33,795 nt of DNA. Origin: Thermoanaerobacteraceae bacterium (GTDB taxonomy: Bacteria > Bacillota > Thermoanaerobacteria > Thermoanaerobacterales > UBA4877). The position numbers and the translations under genes are program-made. Below the pieces are notes generated by a model. It was not told where the DNA came from, ran no database searches, and worked only from the letters and a program-made list of their open reading frames with translations. Shown piece by piece: positions 25,995 to 33,795 of the stretch (the stretch's first letter is position 1; each line of letters opens with the position of its first letter). The stretch spans positions 1 through 33,795 of the forward strand of contig JASEJQ010000024.1 of NCBI GenBank assembly GCA_030016635.1. The letters run 5' to 3'.

Positions 25995-26936
25995 ATGCTG
26001 CACACAAAATTATGCGAAATTCTGGGTATTGAATATCCAATTATTCAGGGCGGAATGGCCTGGGTAGCAACCGCTGAATTAGCTGCTGCGGTTTCAAATG
26101 CCGGTGGACTGGGTATTATAGGTGCAGGGAATGCACCAGGTGAATTTGTGAGAGAACAAATTAAAAAGGCAAGAACTTTAACTGATAAACCTTTTGGCGT
26201 GAATGTTATGTTGATGTCGCCTTTTGCTGAAGATGTTATGCAGGTAGTATATGAGGAAAGAGTACCGGTAATAACTACAGGAGCTGGTAATCCAGGTAAA
26301 TATATTGAGAAGCTCAAGAATGTAGGTGTAAAGGTTCTTCCAGTGGTGGCATCAGTAGCACTGGCCAGGAGAATGGAAAAAGAGGGCGTAGACGCTGTTA
26401 TCGCTGAAGGTACAGAATCAGGCGGGCATGTAGGAGAATTGACTACTCTGGTTCTTGTACCTCAGGTTATAGATGCAGTTAAGATACCTGTAGTTGCAGC
26501 CGGCGGCATTGCAGATGGAAGAGGGTTGGTCGCTGCTCTGGCTCTTGGTGCTTGTGGCATACAGATGGGTACAAGGTTCGTGGCTTCGACAGAGTGTACT
26601 GTAAATGAAAACTACAAGAAGGCTATTGTAAAGGCAAAGGATAGAGATACAGTTGTCACCGGCAGACCTACCGGTCATCCGGTTAGAGTATTGAAAAATA
26701 AACTGACGAGGGAATATGAGAAACTGGAAAGTCAGTGTGTTTCTCCAGAGGTATTAGAACAACTTGGGGCAGGCAAATTAAAAGCTGCAGCAGTTGACGG
26801 GGATGTTGATTATGGTTCTGTAATGTCAGGGCAGATTGCTGGTATGATAGAGGATATCAAACCATGTAAGGATATAATAAATGATATTATAACAGAGGCT
26901 GTAGATTTGCTTGACAGGATGAAGGAATGGAGGTAG
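25995..26936 (+). CDS. fabK: Enoyl-ACP reductase II (FabK), FMN-dependent
   Basis: FabK reduces enoyl-ACP in the last step of each elongation round. It belongs to the FMN-binding TIM-barrel family of 2-nitropropane dioxygenase, not the SDR family of FabI. The 313 residues show YPIIQGGMAWVATAELAAAV at the N terminus, EGTESGGHVGE, and the phosphate-binding VVAAGGIADGRGLVAALALG followed by GIQMGTRFVAS. FabK enzymes resist triclosan. The ATG follows AGGAGG. Confidence 0.95.
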   Translation: MLHTKLCEILGIEYPIIQGGMAWVATAELAAAVSNAGGLGIIGAGNAPGEFVREQIKKARTLTDKPFGVNVMLMSPFAEDVMQVVYEERVPVITTGAGNPGKYIEKLKNVGVKVLPVVASVALARRMEKEGVDAVIAEGTESGGHVGELTTLVLVPQVIDAVKIPVVAAGGIADGRGLVAALALGACGIQMGTRFVASTECTVNENYKKAIVKAKDRDTVVTGRPTGHPVRVLKNKLTREYEKLESQCVSPEVLEQLGAGKLKAAAVDGDVDYGSVMSGQIAGMIEDIKPCKDIINDIITEAVDLLDRMKEWR

Positions 26937-26941
26937 TATCA

Positions 26942-27877
26942 ATGGTGAAATTGGCAGTTGTATTTCCTGGACAGGGTGCCCAGTATGCCGGCATGGGAAA
27001 AGACCTGGCAGAGAATTTCTCCGAAGCAATGAAAGTTTTTGACACTGCTAATGAAGCACTGGGATATGATATCAAAAAGCTATGCTTTGAAGGCCCGGAA
27101 GAGGAACTGGTAAAAACAGAGATTACTCAGCCGGCCATATTAACTATGAGCCTTGCTGCTTATAAAGTGTTGGAATCAAAAGGTATTAGACCGGATGTTA
27201 CTGCGGGCTTGAGCCTGGGTGAGTATTGCTCACTGGTTATTTCAGGTGCACTGGACTTTCAAGATGCTGTCAAATTAGTTGCAAAACGTGGTAGATATAT
27301 GCAGGAGACTGTACCACAGGGGAGCGGTGGAATGGCTGCAGTAATGGGGCTTGACAGGGAAGCTGTGGAAGAGGCATGTAGAGAGGCGTCAGATGAAGGC
27401 GTAGTAGAACCTGCAAATATAAACTGTCCAGGTCAAATAGTAATCTCTGGTGAATTAAAAGCGATTGAAAAAGCGTCAATACTGGCAAAGGAAAAAGGCG
27501 CTAAAAGGGTAGTTAATCTTTCAGTGAGCGCACCTTTCCATTGCAGTTTATTGCAGCCAGCAGGCGATAAATTATCTGCTGATTTAGAGGAAATAGAATT
27601 CAGACATTTGAATATTCCTGTTATATCTAATGTAACCGGTGAATATATTAGGGATGAATCTGAAATAAGAAATCTGCTGATAAGGCAGGTTAGCAGTCCT
27701 GTTTTTTGGGAAGATTCTGTTCGTCTTATGCTAAAAGACGGTGTTAATATGTTCATAGAGGTCGGTCCAGGAAAATCGCTTAGTGGCTTTATTAAGAAAA
27801 TAGATAAAAATGTTGATATACTTAATGTTGAAGACATGGATTCACTTAATAATACTCTAAAAGTACTAAATTTATAA
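26942..27877 (+). CDS. fabD: Malonyl-CoA-ACP transacylase
   Basis: FabD loads malonyl groups onto ACP. The 311 residues begin MVKLAVVFPGQGAQYAGMGKD. The catalytic Ser91 lies in GLSLGEY and His200 in APFHCSLL; QPAILTMSLAAYKVL and VGPGKSLSGFIKK are further family blocks. ATG 26942 is chosen because GGAGG (26929-26933) sits 8 nt ahead; an ATG at 26927 lies inside the end of fabK. This start leaves 5 nt between the two genes. Confidence 0.96.
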   Translation: MVKLAVVFPGQGAQYAGMGKDLAENFSEAMKVFDTANEALGYDIKKLCFEGPEEELVKTEITQPAILTMSLAAYKVLESKGIRPDVTAGLSLGEYCSLVISGALDFQDAVKLVAKRGRYMQETVPQGSGGMAAVMGLDREAVEEACREASDEGVVEPANINCPGQIVISGELKAIEKASILAKEKGAKRVVNLSVSAPFHCSLLQPAGDKLSADLEEIEFRHLNIPVISNVTGEYIRDESEIRNLLIRQVSSPVFWEDSVRLMLKDGVNMFIEVGPGKSLSGFIKKIDKNVDILNVEDMDSLNNTLKVLNL

Positions 27878-27892
27878 GAGGCTGGTGTTTGT

Positions 27893-28636
27893 ATGTTGTT
27901 GGAAGGTAAAGTAGCTATAATAACCGGTGGTTCAAGGGGCATTGGAAAAGCTACAGCTATAAAGCTGGCTAATCTGGGCGCTAAAATAATAGTTAATTAC
28001 ACCAACAGGCTGGAAGCTGCCAATGAAGTTGTTAATATAATTAAAGATAATAATGGAGAAGCAATAACTGTTAAGGCTGATGTATCAAATATATCTGAAG
28101 TTAAAGATATGATGAAATTTGCTGTGGATACCTACGGTAGTATTGATATTCTTGTTAATAATGCCGGTGTTACAAAAGATACTCTCATTTTGAGAATGAA
28201 TGAAGAGGATTGGGATAAGGTTATCAACACCAATTTAAAAGGTGCATTTAACTGTATTAAGGAAGCTTCAAGATATATGATAAAAAATAAATATGGAAAG
28301 ATAGTAAATGTGTCTTCAGTTATTGGTGTTATTGGAAATATTGGCCAGGCCAATTATGCAGCATCGAAAGCAGGTATAATAGGACTCACAAAATCGGCTG
28401 CGAAAGAGTTTGCTTCAAGGGGAATAAACGTAAATGCTGTTGCTCCTGGTTTTATAGATACTGAGATGACGCAGGTTTTGAAAGATGAAATTAGAAATGA
28501 AATGTTGAAGGCGATACCCCTTGGTCGATTTGGGACCCCCGAAGATGTATCAGATGTTATAGCATTTCTTGTGTTGCCTTATTCTGACTATATTACAGGA
28601 CAGGTTATACATATTGACGGGGGAATGGTAATGTAA
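27893..28636 (+). CDS. fabG: 3-oxoacyl-ACP reductase FabG
   Basis: FabG is the NADPH-dependent reductase of 3-oxoacyl-ACP. The 247-residue short-chain dehydrogenase has the cofactor motif TGGSRGIGK (11-19), NNAG, the catalytic Tyr155 and Lys159 in YAASK, and a C terminus YITGQVIHIDGGMVM typical of FabG. It starts 15 nt after fabD. Confidence 0.96.
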   Translation: MLLEGKVAIITGGSRGIGKATAIKLANLGAKIIVNYTNRLEAANEVVNIIKDNNGEAITVKADVSNISEVKDMMKFAVDTYGSIDILVNNAGVTKDTLILRMNEEDWDKVINTNLKGAFNCIKEASRYMIKNKYGKIVNVSSVIGVIGNIGQANYAASKAGIIGLTKSAAKEFASRGINVNAVAPGFIDTEMTQVLKDEIRNEMLKAIPLGRFGTPEDVSDVIAFLVLPYSDYITGQVIHIDGGMVM

Positions 28637-28693
28637 TATATTTTATATGTAATTTTTGTTATTTGTTTTAGGTTGGGGAAGGAGGTGAAAAAA

Positions 28694-28933
28694 ATGATAT
28701 TTGAGAAAGTAAAAGAAATAGTGGCAGAGCAGTTGGGTGTCGAACCAGAAGAGGTCGCCTTAGAGTCTTCTTTCATAGATGATCTTGGAGCTGATTCTCT
28801 GGACATAGTTGAGCTTATCATGGCCCTTGAAGAAGAGTTTGATCTCGAGATACCAGATGAGGATGCAGAAAAAATATCTACAGTAAATGATGTTGTTGAG
28901 TATATAAAGGCTCATACTGATGAAATGGAATAA
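28694..28933 (+). CDS. acpP: Acyl carrier protein
   Basis: ACP carries growing acyl chains on a phosphopantetheine arm attached to Ser35 in [10 protein letters not shown]; the arm comes from CoA, whose synthesis includes CoaD encoded at 16757. The 79-residue acidic protein starts [19 protein letters not shown] 28694 lies 7 nt after AAGGAGGTG. A hairpin follows the stop. Confidence 0.97.
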   Translation: MIFEKVKEIVAEQLGVEPEEVALESSFIDDLGADSLDIVELIMALEEEFDLEIPDEDAEKISTVNDVVEYIKAHTDEME

Positions 28934-28936
28934 TAG

Positions 28937-28960
28937 AGGTCCCGCCTTAGTGCGGGACTT
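28937..28960 (+). terminator. Hairpin between acpP and fabF (weak terminator or processing signal)
   Basis: The stem GTCCCGC / GCGGGAC with loop CTTAGT can be extended by two pairs. Only a short T-run (TTTG) follows, so termination would be partial at best. A stable stem here could also protect the abundant acpP message. Confidence 0.5.
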
Positions 28961-28999
28961 TGAATAATAAGTATAAAATGTTAATTAGGAGGATCACTT

Positions 29000-30244
29000 A
29001 TGAAGAAAAAAAGAGTAGTAATTACCGGGTTAGGTGCGATAACTCCTATCGGGATAGGTCTTGATGAATACTGGAATGCTTTAAAAGAGGGCAGGTCTGG
29101 AATTGATTATATAACAAAGTTTGATGCCTCTGAATATTCTACGAAAATTGCCGGTGAAGTGAGAGGCTTTGATCCGGTTAATTATATAGATAAAAAAGAA
29201 GCTAAAAGAATGGACAGATTTACACAATTTGCAGTTGCGGCTGCTAACATGGCATTAAAAGATGCATCTTTGGATATGGCAAAGGAAGACAAGGAGAAGG
29301 TAGGTGTAATACTGGGTACTGGAGTTGGTGGTATTGAAACCCTTGAGGAACAATTTCATGTATATTATGAAAAGGGTCCAGGAAAGGTTAGTCCATTTTT
29401 TATACCTATGATGATTGCAAACATGGCAGCCGGGCAGATCGCAATTGTTTTTGGAGCGAAGGGTGTAAATCAAACTACCATAAGTGCATGTGCATCTGCT
29501 ACCAATGCGATTGGTGATGCGTTCAGATTTATACAAAATGGAGAAGCTGATGTAATAATAACAGGAGGAGCAGAATCTCCAATAACACCTATGGCATTTG
29601 CTGGCTTTTGTTCTATGAAGGCAATGTCTACACATAATGAAAATCCAAAAGAGGCCAGTAGACCTTTCGATGCTGAGAGAGATGGCTTTGTCATGGGAGA
29701 AGGTGCTGGCGTCTTGATATTGGAAGAACTTGCACATGCAATAAAAAGAGGCGCAAAAATATATGCTGAGATTGTTGGTTACGGTCTTACCGCCGATGCA
29801 TATCATATAACAGTTCCGGCACCTGAAGGTGAAGGTGCTGCAAGGGCTATGAGAAATGCATTAAATGATGCTGGTATATTGCCTGAAGATGTACAATACA
29901 TCAATGCCCACGGTACCTCGACTGATTATAATGATAAATTTGAGACAATGGCTATAAAAACTGTTTTTAAGGATCATGCATATAAGCTTGCTGTTTCTTC
30001 AACCAAGTCAATGACAGGTCATCTCCTGGGTGCAGCAGGCGGAATTGAGTCTATAGCAACTGTACTTTCAATCTATAATGGATTTGTTGTACCGACAATT
30101 AATTATAAAACACCTGATCCTGAGTGTGATCTGGATTATGTACCAAATACTGGCAGGGAGATTGATATTCATTATGCAGTTAAAAATAACTTTGGCTTCG
30201 GTGGTCAGAATGCATCCCTGGTCTTTAAGAAATATACAGATTGA
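29000..30244 (+). CDS. fabF: 3-oxoacyl-ACP synthase II (FabF)
   Basis: FabF condenses malonyl-ACP with longer acyl-ACP in elongation. The 414 residues carry the Cys-His-His triad: Cys164 in [10 protein letters not shown], His304 in [11 protein letters not shown] and His341 in [10 protein letters not shown]. The ATG follows TTAGGAGGATC. The gene ends 4 nt before rnc. No fabZ or acc genes follow, so dehydratase and acetyl-CoA carboxylase must lie outside this window. Confidence 0.97.
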   Translation: MKKKRVVITGLGAITPIGIGLDEYWNALKEGRSGIDYITKFDASEYSTKIAGEVRGFDPVNYIDKKEAKRMDRFTQFAVAAANMALKDASLDMAKEDKEKVGVILGTGVGGIETLEEQFHVYYEKGPGKVSPFFIPMMIANMAAGQIAIVFGAKGVNQTTISACASATNAIGDAFRFIQNGEADVIITGGAESPITPMAFAGFCSMKAMSTHNENPKEASRPFDAERDGFVMGEGAGVLILEELAHAIKRGAKIYAEIVGYGLTADAYHITVPAPEGEGAARAMRNALNDAGILPEDVQYINAHGTSTDYNDKFETMAIKTVFKDHAYKLAVSSTKSMTGHLLGAAGGIESIATVLSIYNGFVVPTINYKTPDPECDLDYVPNTGREIDIHYAVKNNFGFGGQNASLVFKKYTD

Positions 30245-30248
30245 ATGG

Positions 30249-30941
30249 ATGATGGACTTGGCAGAATATGATGTTATAGAGAAGACTATACGTTATAAAT
30301 TTAAAGATAAATTTCTTTTAAGAATGGCTCTTACACATAGTTCTTTTGCCAATGAACAAAAAGAGTTGGCTTCAAACGAGAGACTGGAATTTTTGGGTGA
30401 CTCAGTATTAAGTCTTGTTGTAACGGAATACATCTACAGGCAGTTGCCAGAAATTGATGAAGGATATCTTTCCAAACTTCGTGCATCACTTGTATGTGAA
30501 CCTGCTCTGGCAAAAAAAGCAAGGTATATAAGATTAGGAAATTATCTAAAGTTAAGCCATGGTGAAGAATTAAGCGGTGGGAGAGAACGTTCATCCATAC
30601 TTGCTGATGCCCTTGAAGCACTTATAGGAGCCATTTATCTGGATGGTGGTCTTGAGAGCGCAAGAGAATTTATAATGAATTTTGTTCTTGATGATTTTGA
30701 TGATATATATAATAGCTCCGGTGCTTTTGATTACAAATCGAAACTGCAGGAATTTGCTCAGAAAAATGGCTATAGCATATCTTATATAGTTACAGATGAA
30801 TCAGGTCCGGATCATGATAAAACCTTTTATGTTGAGGTTATCGTAAATAATGAAGCAATGGGTCATGGCGCAGGTAAAACCAAGAAGGAAGCAGAACAAA
30901 ATTCTGCAAAGGAGGCCCTGGAAAAAATCCGTATAATATGA
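30249..30941 (+). CDS. rnc: Ribonuclease III
   Basis: RNase III cuts double-stranded RNA in rRNA and mRNA processing. The 230 residues include the catalytic signature NERLEFLGDSVL (43-54), the second acidic cluster DALEALIGAIYLDGG, and a C-terminal double-strand RNA-binding domain from about residue 160 (DYKSKLQEFAQK, HGAGKTKKEAEQNSAKEALE). Starts at ATG 30249 and 30252 are both possible; neither has a good ribosome site, so translation is probably coupled to fabF. The stop overlaps the next gene's ATG by 4 nt. Confidence 0.95.
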   Translation: MMDLAEYDVIEKTIRYKFKDKFLLRMALTHSSFANEQKELASNERLEFLGDSVLSLVVTEYIYRQLPEIDEGYLSKLRASLVCEPALAKKARYIRLGNYLKLSHGEELSGGRERSSILADALEALIGAIYLDGGLESAREFIMNFVLDDFDDIYNSSGAFDYKSKLQEFAQKNGYSISYIVTDESGPDHDKTFYVEVIVNNEAMGHGAGKTKKEAEQNSAKEALEKIRII

Positions 30942-32023
30942 AATATAAACATTATACTATACCGATATTTGTACCACAGGAAGGATGTCCTTTTAAGTGT
31001 ATATACTGCAATCAGTTTACAATTACAGGTGGCATAGAAACAGTAAATGCAATGTATGTAGAAGAAACTATAGAAGAACACTTAAAGACTATTCCTGAAA
31101 ATTCATACATCGAAGTAGGTTTTTTTGGCGGAAGTTTTACGGGGATACAGCTTTCAAGACAAAATGAACTTCTATCAGTTGCAAAAAGATATAAAGAACG
31201 AGGTGCTATAAAAGGCATTAGACTTTCTACCAGGCCAGATTATATTAATGAAAAAATATTGCAAAACCTGCTGGAATATGGTGTAACTGCTATTGAGCTG
31301 GGACTACAATCAATGGATGAGAGCGTTCTGGAAGCATCATATAGAGGTCATACACCAGATGATACCAGGAGAGCTGCAAATCTAATCAAAAAATATTCCT
31401 TTGATCTGGGTTTACAGATGATGATTGGTCTGCCTAACGACGATTATTATAAAGATATTAGAACTGCACGGGAAATAATCTCTATGAAGGCAGATTTTGT
31501 CAGATTATATCCAACTCTTGTGATCAAGAATACATATCTTGAGAAGCTTTTTAAGGAGGGTATTTATAAACCTTTAACGGTTGAAGAGACCATTAAAATT
31601 TGTAAAGACATCATGCTTTTATTTACTTTAGCAGATATTCCTATTATACGTCTGGGCCTTCAAACCAGTGATAGTATTAATGATAATTCTGATGTCATTG
31701 CTGGTCCGTTTGCTCCTAATATTGGGGAAATGGTTGAATCTGCGTTGATTCGTGATATGGTTTTATACTATTTACGTGGTAGAGTGAATAATGACATTAT
31801 AGAGCTTACTGTAAATCCTCTTATGATGTCAAAACTAGTAGGTTATAAAAGGCGCAATATCGAATTATTTAAAAAAGAACTTGATTGTGAAGTAATTATT
31901 ATACAGGATGAGAAACTGGAAAAGGATATGGTGAAAATTGAATACAATGATAATAGTATGGAGATTAATAAAAAAAAGTATGCCATGGATGCAATAAAAG
32001 AAGGAATTATTGAATTGACATAG
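30938..32023 (+). CDS. Radical SAM protein, Elp3-related
   Basis: The 361 residues have the iron-sulfur motif CPFKCIYC (Cys17, Cys21, Cys24) followed by FFGGSFTGI, a pattern typical of Elp3/MiaB-like radical-SAM folds, and RLSTRPDYI. The N-terminal two thirds match the radical-SAM domain; the rest (from about 265) is a C-terminal part with no acetyltransferase domain that I can recognise, so it is not a full Elp3. The reaction is unknown. It is coupled to rnc by ATGA overlap; the same rnc-radical SAM-smc neighbourhood is common in Clostridia. An RNA-modifying role is plausible from the relatives but unproven. Confidence 0.85.
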   Translation: MKYKHYTIPIFVPQEGCPFKCIYCNQFTITGGIETVNAMYVEETIEEHLKTIPENSYIEVGFFGGSFTGIQLSRQNELLSVAKRYKERGAIKGIRLSTRPDYINEKILQNLLEYGVTAIELGLQSMDESVLEASYRGHTPDDTRRAANLIKKYSFDLGLQMMIGLPNDDYYKDIRTAREIISMKADFVRLYPTLVIKNTYLEKLFKEGIYKPLTVEETIKICKDIMLLFTLADIPIIRLGLQTSDSINDNSDVIAGPFAPNIGEMVESALIRDMVLYYLRGRVNNDIIELTVNPLMMSKLVGYKRRNIELFKKELDCEVIIIQDEKLEKDMVKIEYNDNSMEINKKKYAMDAIKEGIIELT

Positions 32024-32101
32024 AATATAAATTATAGTCAATGCAGTTCACAATAATCTATAAATCGTAAAAATCTAATACTTTATTAAGGAGGAGTTTA
32101 G

Positions 32102-32362
32102 ATGGAGGTATTGAAGGTATCAGCCAAATCACAACCAAAATCCGTAGCTGGTGCTCTCGCTGCTGTGTTAAGAGAAAAAAGTGTTGTGGAGATACAAGCA
32201 GTAGGTGCAGGAGCAGTAAATCAGGCTGTGAAATCCATAGCAATTGCAAGAGGATATGTAGCACCCAATGGCATCGACCTTATTGCAATTCCGGCTTTTT
32301 CTGAAATTGAAATAGATGGAGAAGTTAGGACCGCAATTAAATTCATTGTTGAGCCGAGATAA
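32102..32362 (+). CDS. spoVS: Stage V sporulation protein S
   Basis: SpoVS is a small Alba-like nucleic-acid-binding protein that acts in sporulation and septation. The 86 residues begin MEVLKVSAKSQPKSVAGALA and continue through VGAGAVNQAVKSIAIARGYV, hallmarks of this very conserved family. The ATG follows AAGGAGGAG. It stands alone, with 78 nt upstream in which I see no clear promoter, and a hairpin follows. Confidence 0.97.
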   Translation: MEVLKVSAKSQPKSVAGALAAVLREKSVVEIQAVGAGAVNQAVKSIAIARGYVAPNGIDLIAIPAFSEIEIDGEVRTAIKFIVEPR

Positions 32363-32376
32363 AAAATTCTGCTGAT

Positions 32377-32406
32377 ACCTGCTGTCTTATGATAGCAGGT
32401 TTTGTT
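32377..32406 (+). terminator. Terminator after spoVS
   Basis: The stem ACCTGCTGTC / GATAGCAGGT (10 pairs, one G-T) with loop TTAT is followed by TTTGTT. The T-run is interrupted, so efficiency is uncertain. smc begins 18 nt later. Confidence 0.75.
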
Positions 32407-32424
32407 ATGTATATGGAGGTATTT

Positions 32425-33795
32425 ATGTTTCTGAAAAGATTAGAAATTTATGGTTTCAAGTCGTTTGCTGAAAAAACTGTTTTTGATTTTGAAAAGGGAA
32501 TAACATGTATAATTGGCCCAAATGGTACAGGTAAAAGCAATCTGGTAGATGCAATCCTATGGGTTTTGGGATCACAGAATCCCAGGGATTTGCGCGGCAA
32601 TAAAATGGAAGATGTAATCTTTAACGGAAGCGATAAGAGAAAACCATTGGGTTTTACTTATGTTACCCTTGTACTCGACAACAGTGATAAACTAATACAA
32701 ATAGATTATTCGGAAATATCAATTACAAGGAAACTCTACCGCTCTGGTGAAAGCGAATTTTATATTAACAACGTGGAATGTAGATTAAAAGACATCATAG
32801 ATTTATTTACCGATACAGGTTTAGGAAAAAATGGTTATTCTATTATTGGACAGGGTAAAGTAGATGAAATATTAAACAGTCGTCCTGAGGAAAAAAGAGG
32901 ATTTTTTGAAGAAGCAGCAGGTATAATGAAGTACAAAAACAAACGTTACGAATCAATCAAAAAACTTGATATTACTCAGGACAATTTAAACCGGTTGAAT
33001 GATATAATATCTGAACTTCACGGCCGACTGAGACCGCTTTATGAAGAATCATTGAAGGCACATGAATATACGGAACTGTCCGAGAAATATAAAATATATA
33101 AAATTAACTATTATCTGGGGAATTATAGAAAAATTGAAAATGAAAATAGCATACTTAACGAGCAAATAGATGTGGAAAAGAATAAACTTGAAACTTTAAA
33201 GGTAAGTTTAGAAGAGACAGAAATCAATTTAGGAGAATTAAATACTCTGCTTGATAGTTTAAAAAATCAGGAAACATTGCTCAGGGCTAATTTATTTTCT
33301 ACAAGCAATGAGCTGGAAAAAAATAGGGGCGAGATTAAACTTTTAAATTTACAGTTATCCGGGGAACTTAAAAACTTTCATGATACAAAACAAAAAATTT
33401 CTGGTTTAATAAAAGAATTGAAAAAATGGAAAGAAGATATAAGGCAACTAAAGCTAAAGATGGATGATTTAAGCTCCGAAGATCGGGGAATGGACAGGCA
33501 GGAAAAAAATTATATATACAACATTGAGATTATTTCAAATGCCCTTGATAAAATTAATGCGATACATGATGAAATAAAAAAGGAAAAAGATAATCTGGAG
33601 AAGGAACTTCTAATTAAAAATAATGAAATCAAACACATCGACATTAATACATCAGAAAAAATCGATAATTTGCATGCATTGGAGGACAAATATAATGAAC
33701 AAATATCAGGCATCAGGTCTGTTAAAGAAGAAATAAAGAAATACATAGGCGAAAGGAAAAACATTAAGAATGAAATCAACTTGGTAAAAGGCAAA
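32425..33795 (+). CDS. smc: Chromosome segregation protein SMC, N-terminal part (runs off the window)
   Basis: SMC is the ATPase of the condensin that compacts and separates chromosomes. ATG 32425 lies 7 nt after TGGAGG; the frame then stays open for 457 codons to the right edge. MFLKRLEIYGFKSFAEKT is the standard SMC N terminus, the Walker A is GPNGTGKSN (31-39), and LRGNKMEDVIFNGSDKRKPL and the IIGQGKVDEIL / EEKRGFFEEAAGIMKYK segments complete the N-terminal head. From about residue 165 a long Glu/Lys-rich coiled coil starts. The hinge, second coil and C-terminal head lie outside. Differences from the common pattern: Thr for Ser in Walker A, and GSQNPRDLRG where GEQSAxxLRG is usual. Confidence 0.95.
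   Translation, partial: MFLKRLEIYGFKSFAEKTVFDFEKGITCIIGPNGTGKSNLVDAILWVLGSQNPRDLRGNKMEDVIFNGSDKRKPLGFTYVTLVLDNSDKLIQIDYSEISITRKLYRSGESEFYINNVECRLKDIIDLFTDTGLGKNGYSIIGQGKVDEILNSRPEEKRGFFEEAAGIMKYKNKRYESIKKLDITQDNLNRLNDIISELHGRLRPLYEESLKAHEYTELSEKYKIYKINYYLGNYRKIENENSILNEQIDVEKNKLETLKVSLEETEINLGELNTLLDSLKNQETLLRANLFSTSNELEKNRGEIKLLNLQLSGELKNFHDTKQKISGLIKELKKWKEDIRQLKLKMDDLSSEDRGMDRQEKNYIYNIEIISNALDKINAIHDEIKKEKDNLEKELLIKNNEIKHIDINTSEKIDNLHALEDKYNEQISGIRSVKEEIKKYIGERKNIKNEINLVKGK

Noticed and set aside
27433-27942. 169-codon frame on - across fabD and fabG
   Set aside because: Antisense of two well-identified genes; Ser/Leu-rich shadow composition.
29255-29806. 183-codon frame on - inside fabF
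   Set aside because: Shadow of fabF, whose catalytic triad is intact on +; no ribosome site and a Cys/Tyr/His-rich composition typical of antisense reading.

Overview
The window is AT-rich chromosomal DNA from a low-GC, endospore-forming Firmicute, most likely an anaerobic member of the Clostridia. The grounds are strong AGGAGG-type ribosome sites, four sporulation genes (spoVM, an alpha/beta SASP gene, spoVS, ylbJ), a pta-ackA acetate pathway, FabK instead of FabI, and a gene order shared with Bacillus and thermophilic Clostridia. I cannot name the species. I see no rRNA or tRNA gene, CRISPR array, insertion sequence or prophage. Almost everything is conserved housekeeping DNA, so the interest lies in small genes, anomalies and regulatory detail.

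Layout. (1) 1-13207, all on +: a tightly packed run with many 0-15 nt junctions or 4 nt overlaps: priA (5' end cut off), def, fmt, three membrane-protein genes (DUF116, a YugP-like zinc peptidase, DUF6391), rsmB, rlmN, PP2C phosphatase, prkC, rsgA, rpe, thiN, a 59-codon membrane protein gene and a 22-codon spoVM. It ends at a bidirectional terminator shared with rpmB, which comes from the other side. (2) 13246-16058: rpmB (-) and recG (+) diverge from facing promoters; a SASP gene with its own terminator follows. (3) 16159-17685: rsmD, coaD and a coiled-coil protein gene on +. (4) 17682-20140 on -: tmcAL (ylbM) and ylbJ, the latter cut by one in-frame TAA. (5) 20306-22527: pta and ackA, which convert acetyl-CoA to acetate plus ATP. 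(6) 22534-23308: a consensus sigma-A promoter, yceD, rpmF and a terminator. (7) 23394-30244: the fatty-acid regulon fapR, plsX, fabH, fabK, fabD, fabG, acpP, fabF, followed directly by rnc and a radical-SAM gene overlapping it by 4 nt. (8) 32102-33795: spoVS, a terminator and the first 457 codons of smc, which runs off the right edge.

How the genes fit together. Region 1 joins translation start and protein maturation (fmt, def), rRNA modification and ribosome assembly (rsmB, rlmN, rsgA), and a Ser/Thr kinase-phosphatase pair that responds to cell-wall fragments in relatives. Region 7 is one phospholipid and fatty-acid synthesis unit led by its likely malonyl-CoA-sensing repressor.

Most notable: a single nonsense codon in an otherwise intact ylbJ; an rpe gene with no ATG, GTG or TTG at its true N terminus (best start is ATA at 11599, backed by GGGAGG); two unlisted small genes, spoVM and a 59-codon membrane ORF; and a membrane trio in which the YugP-like protein has HETGH and the DUF6391 protein has HALEH. 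I did not find a clearly new multi-gene system.
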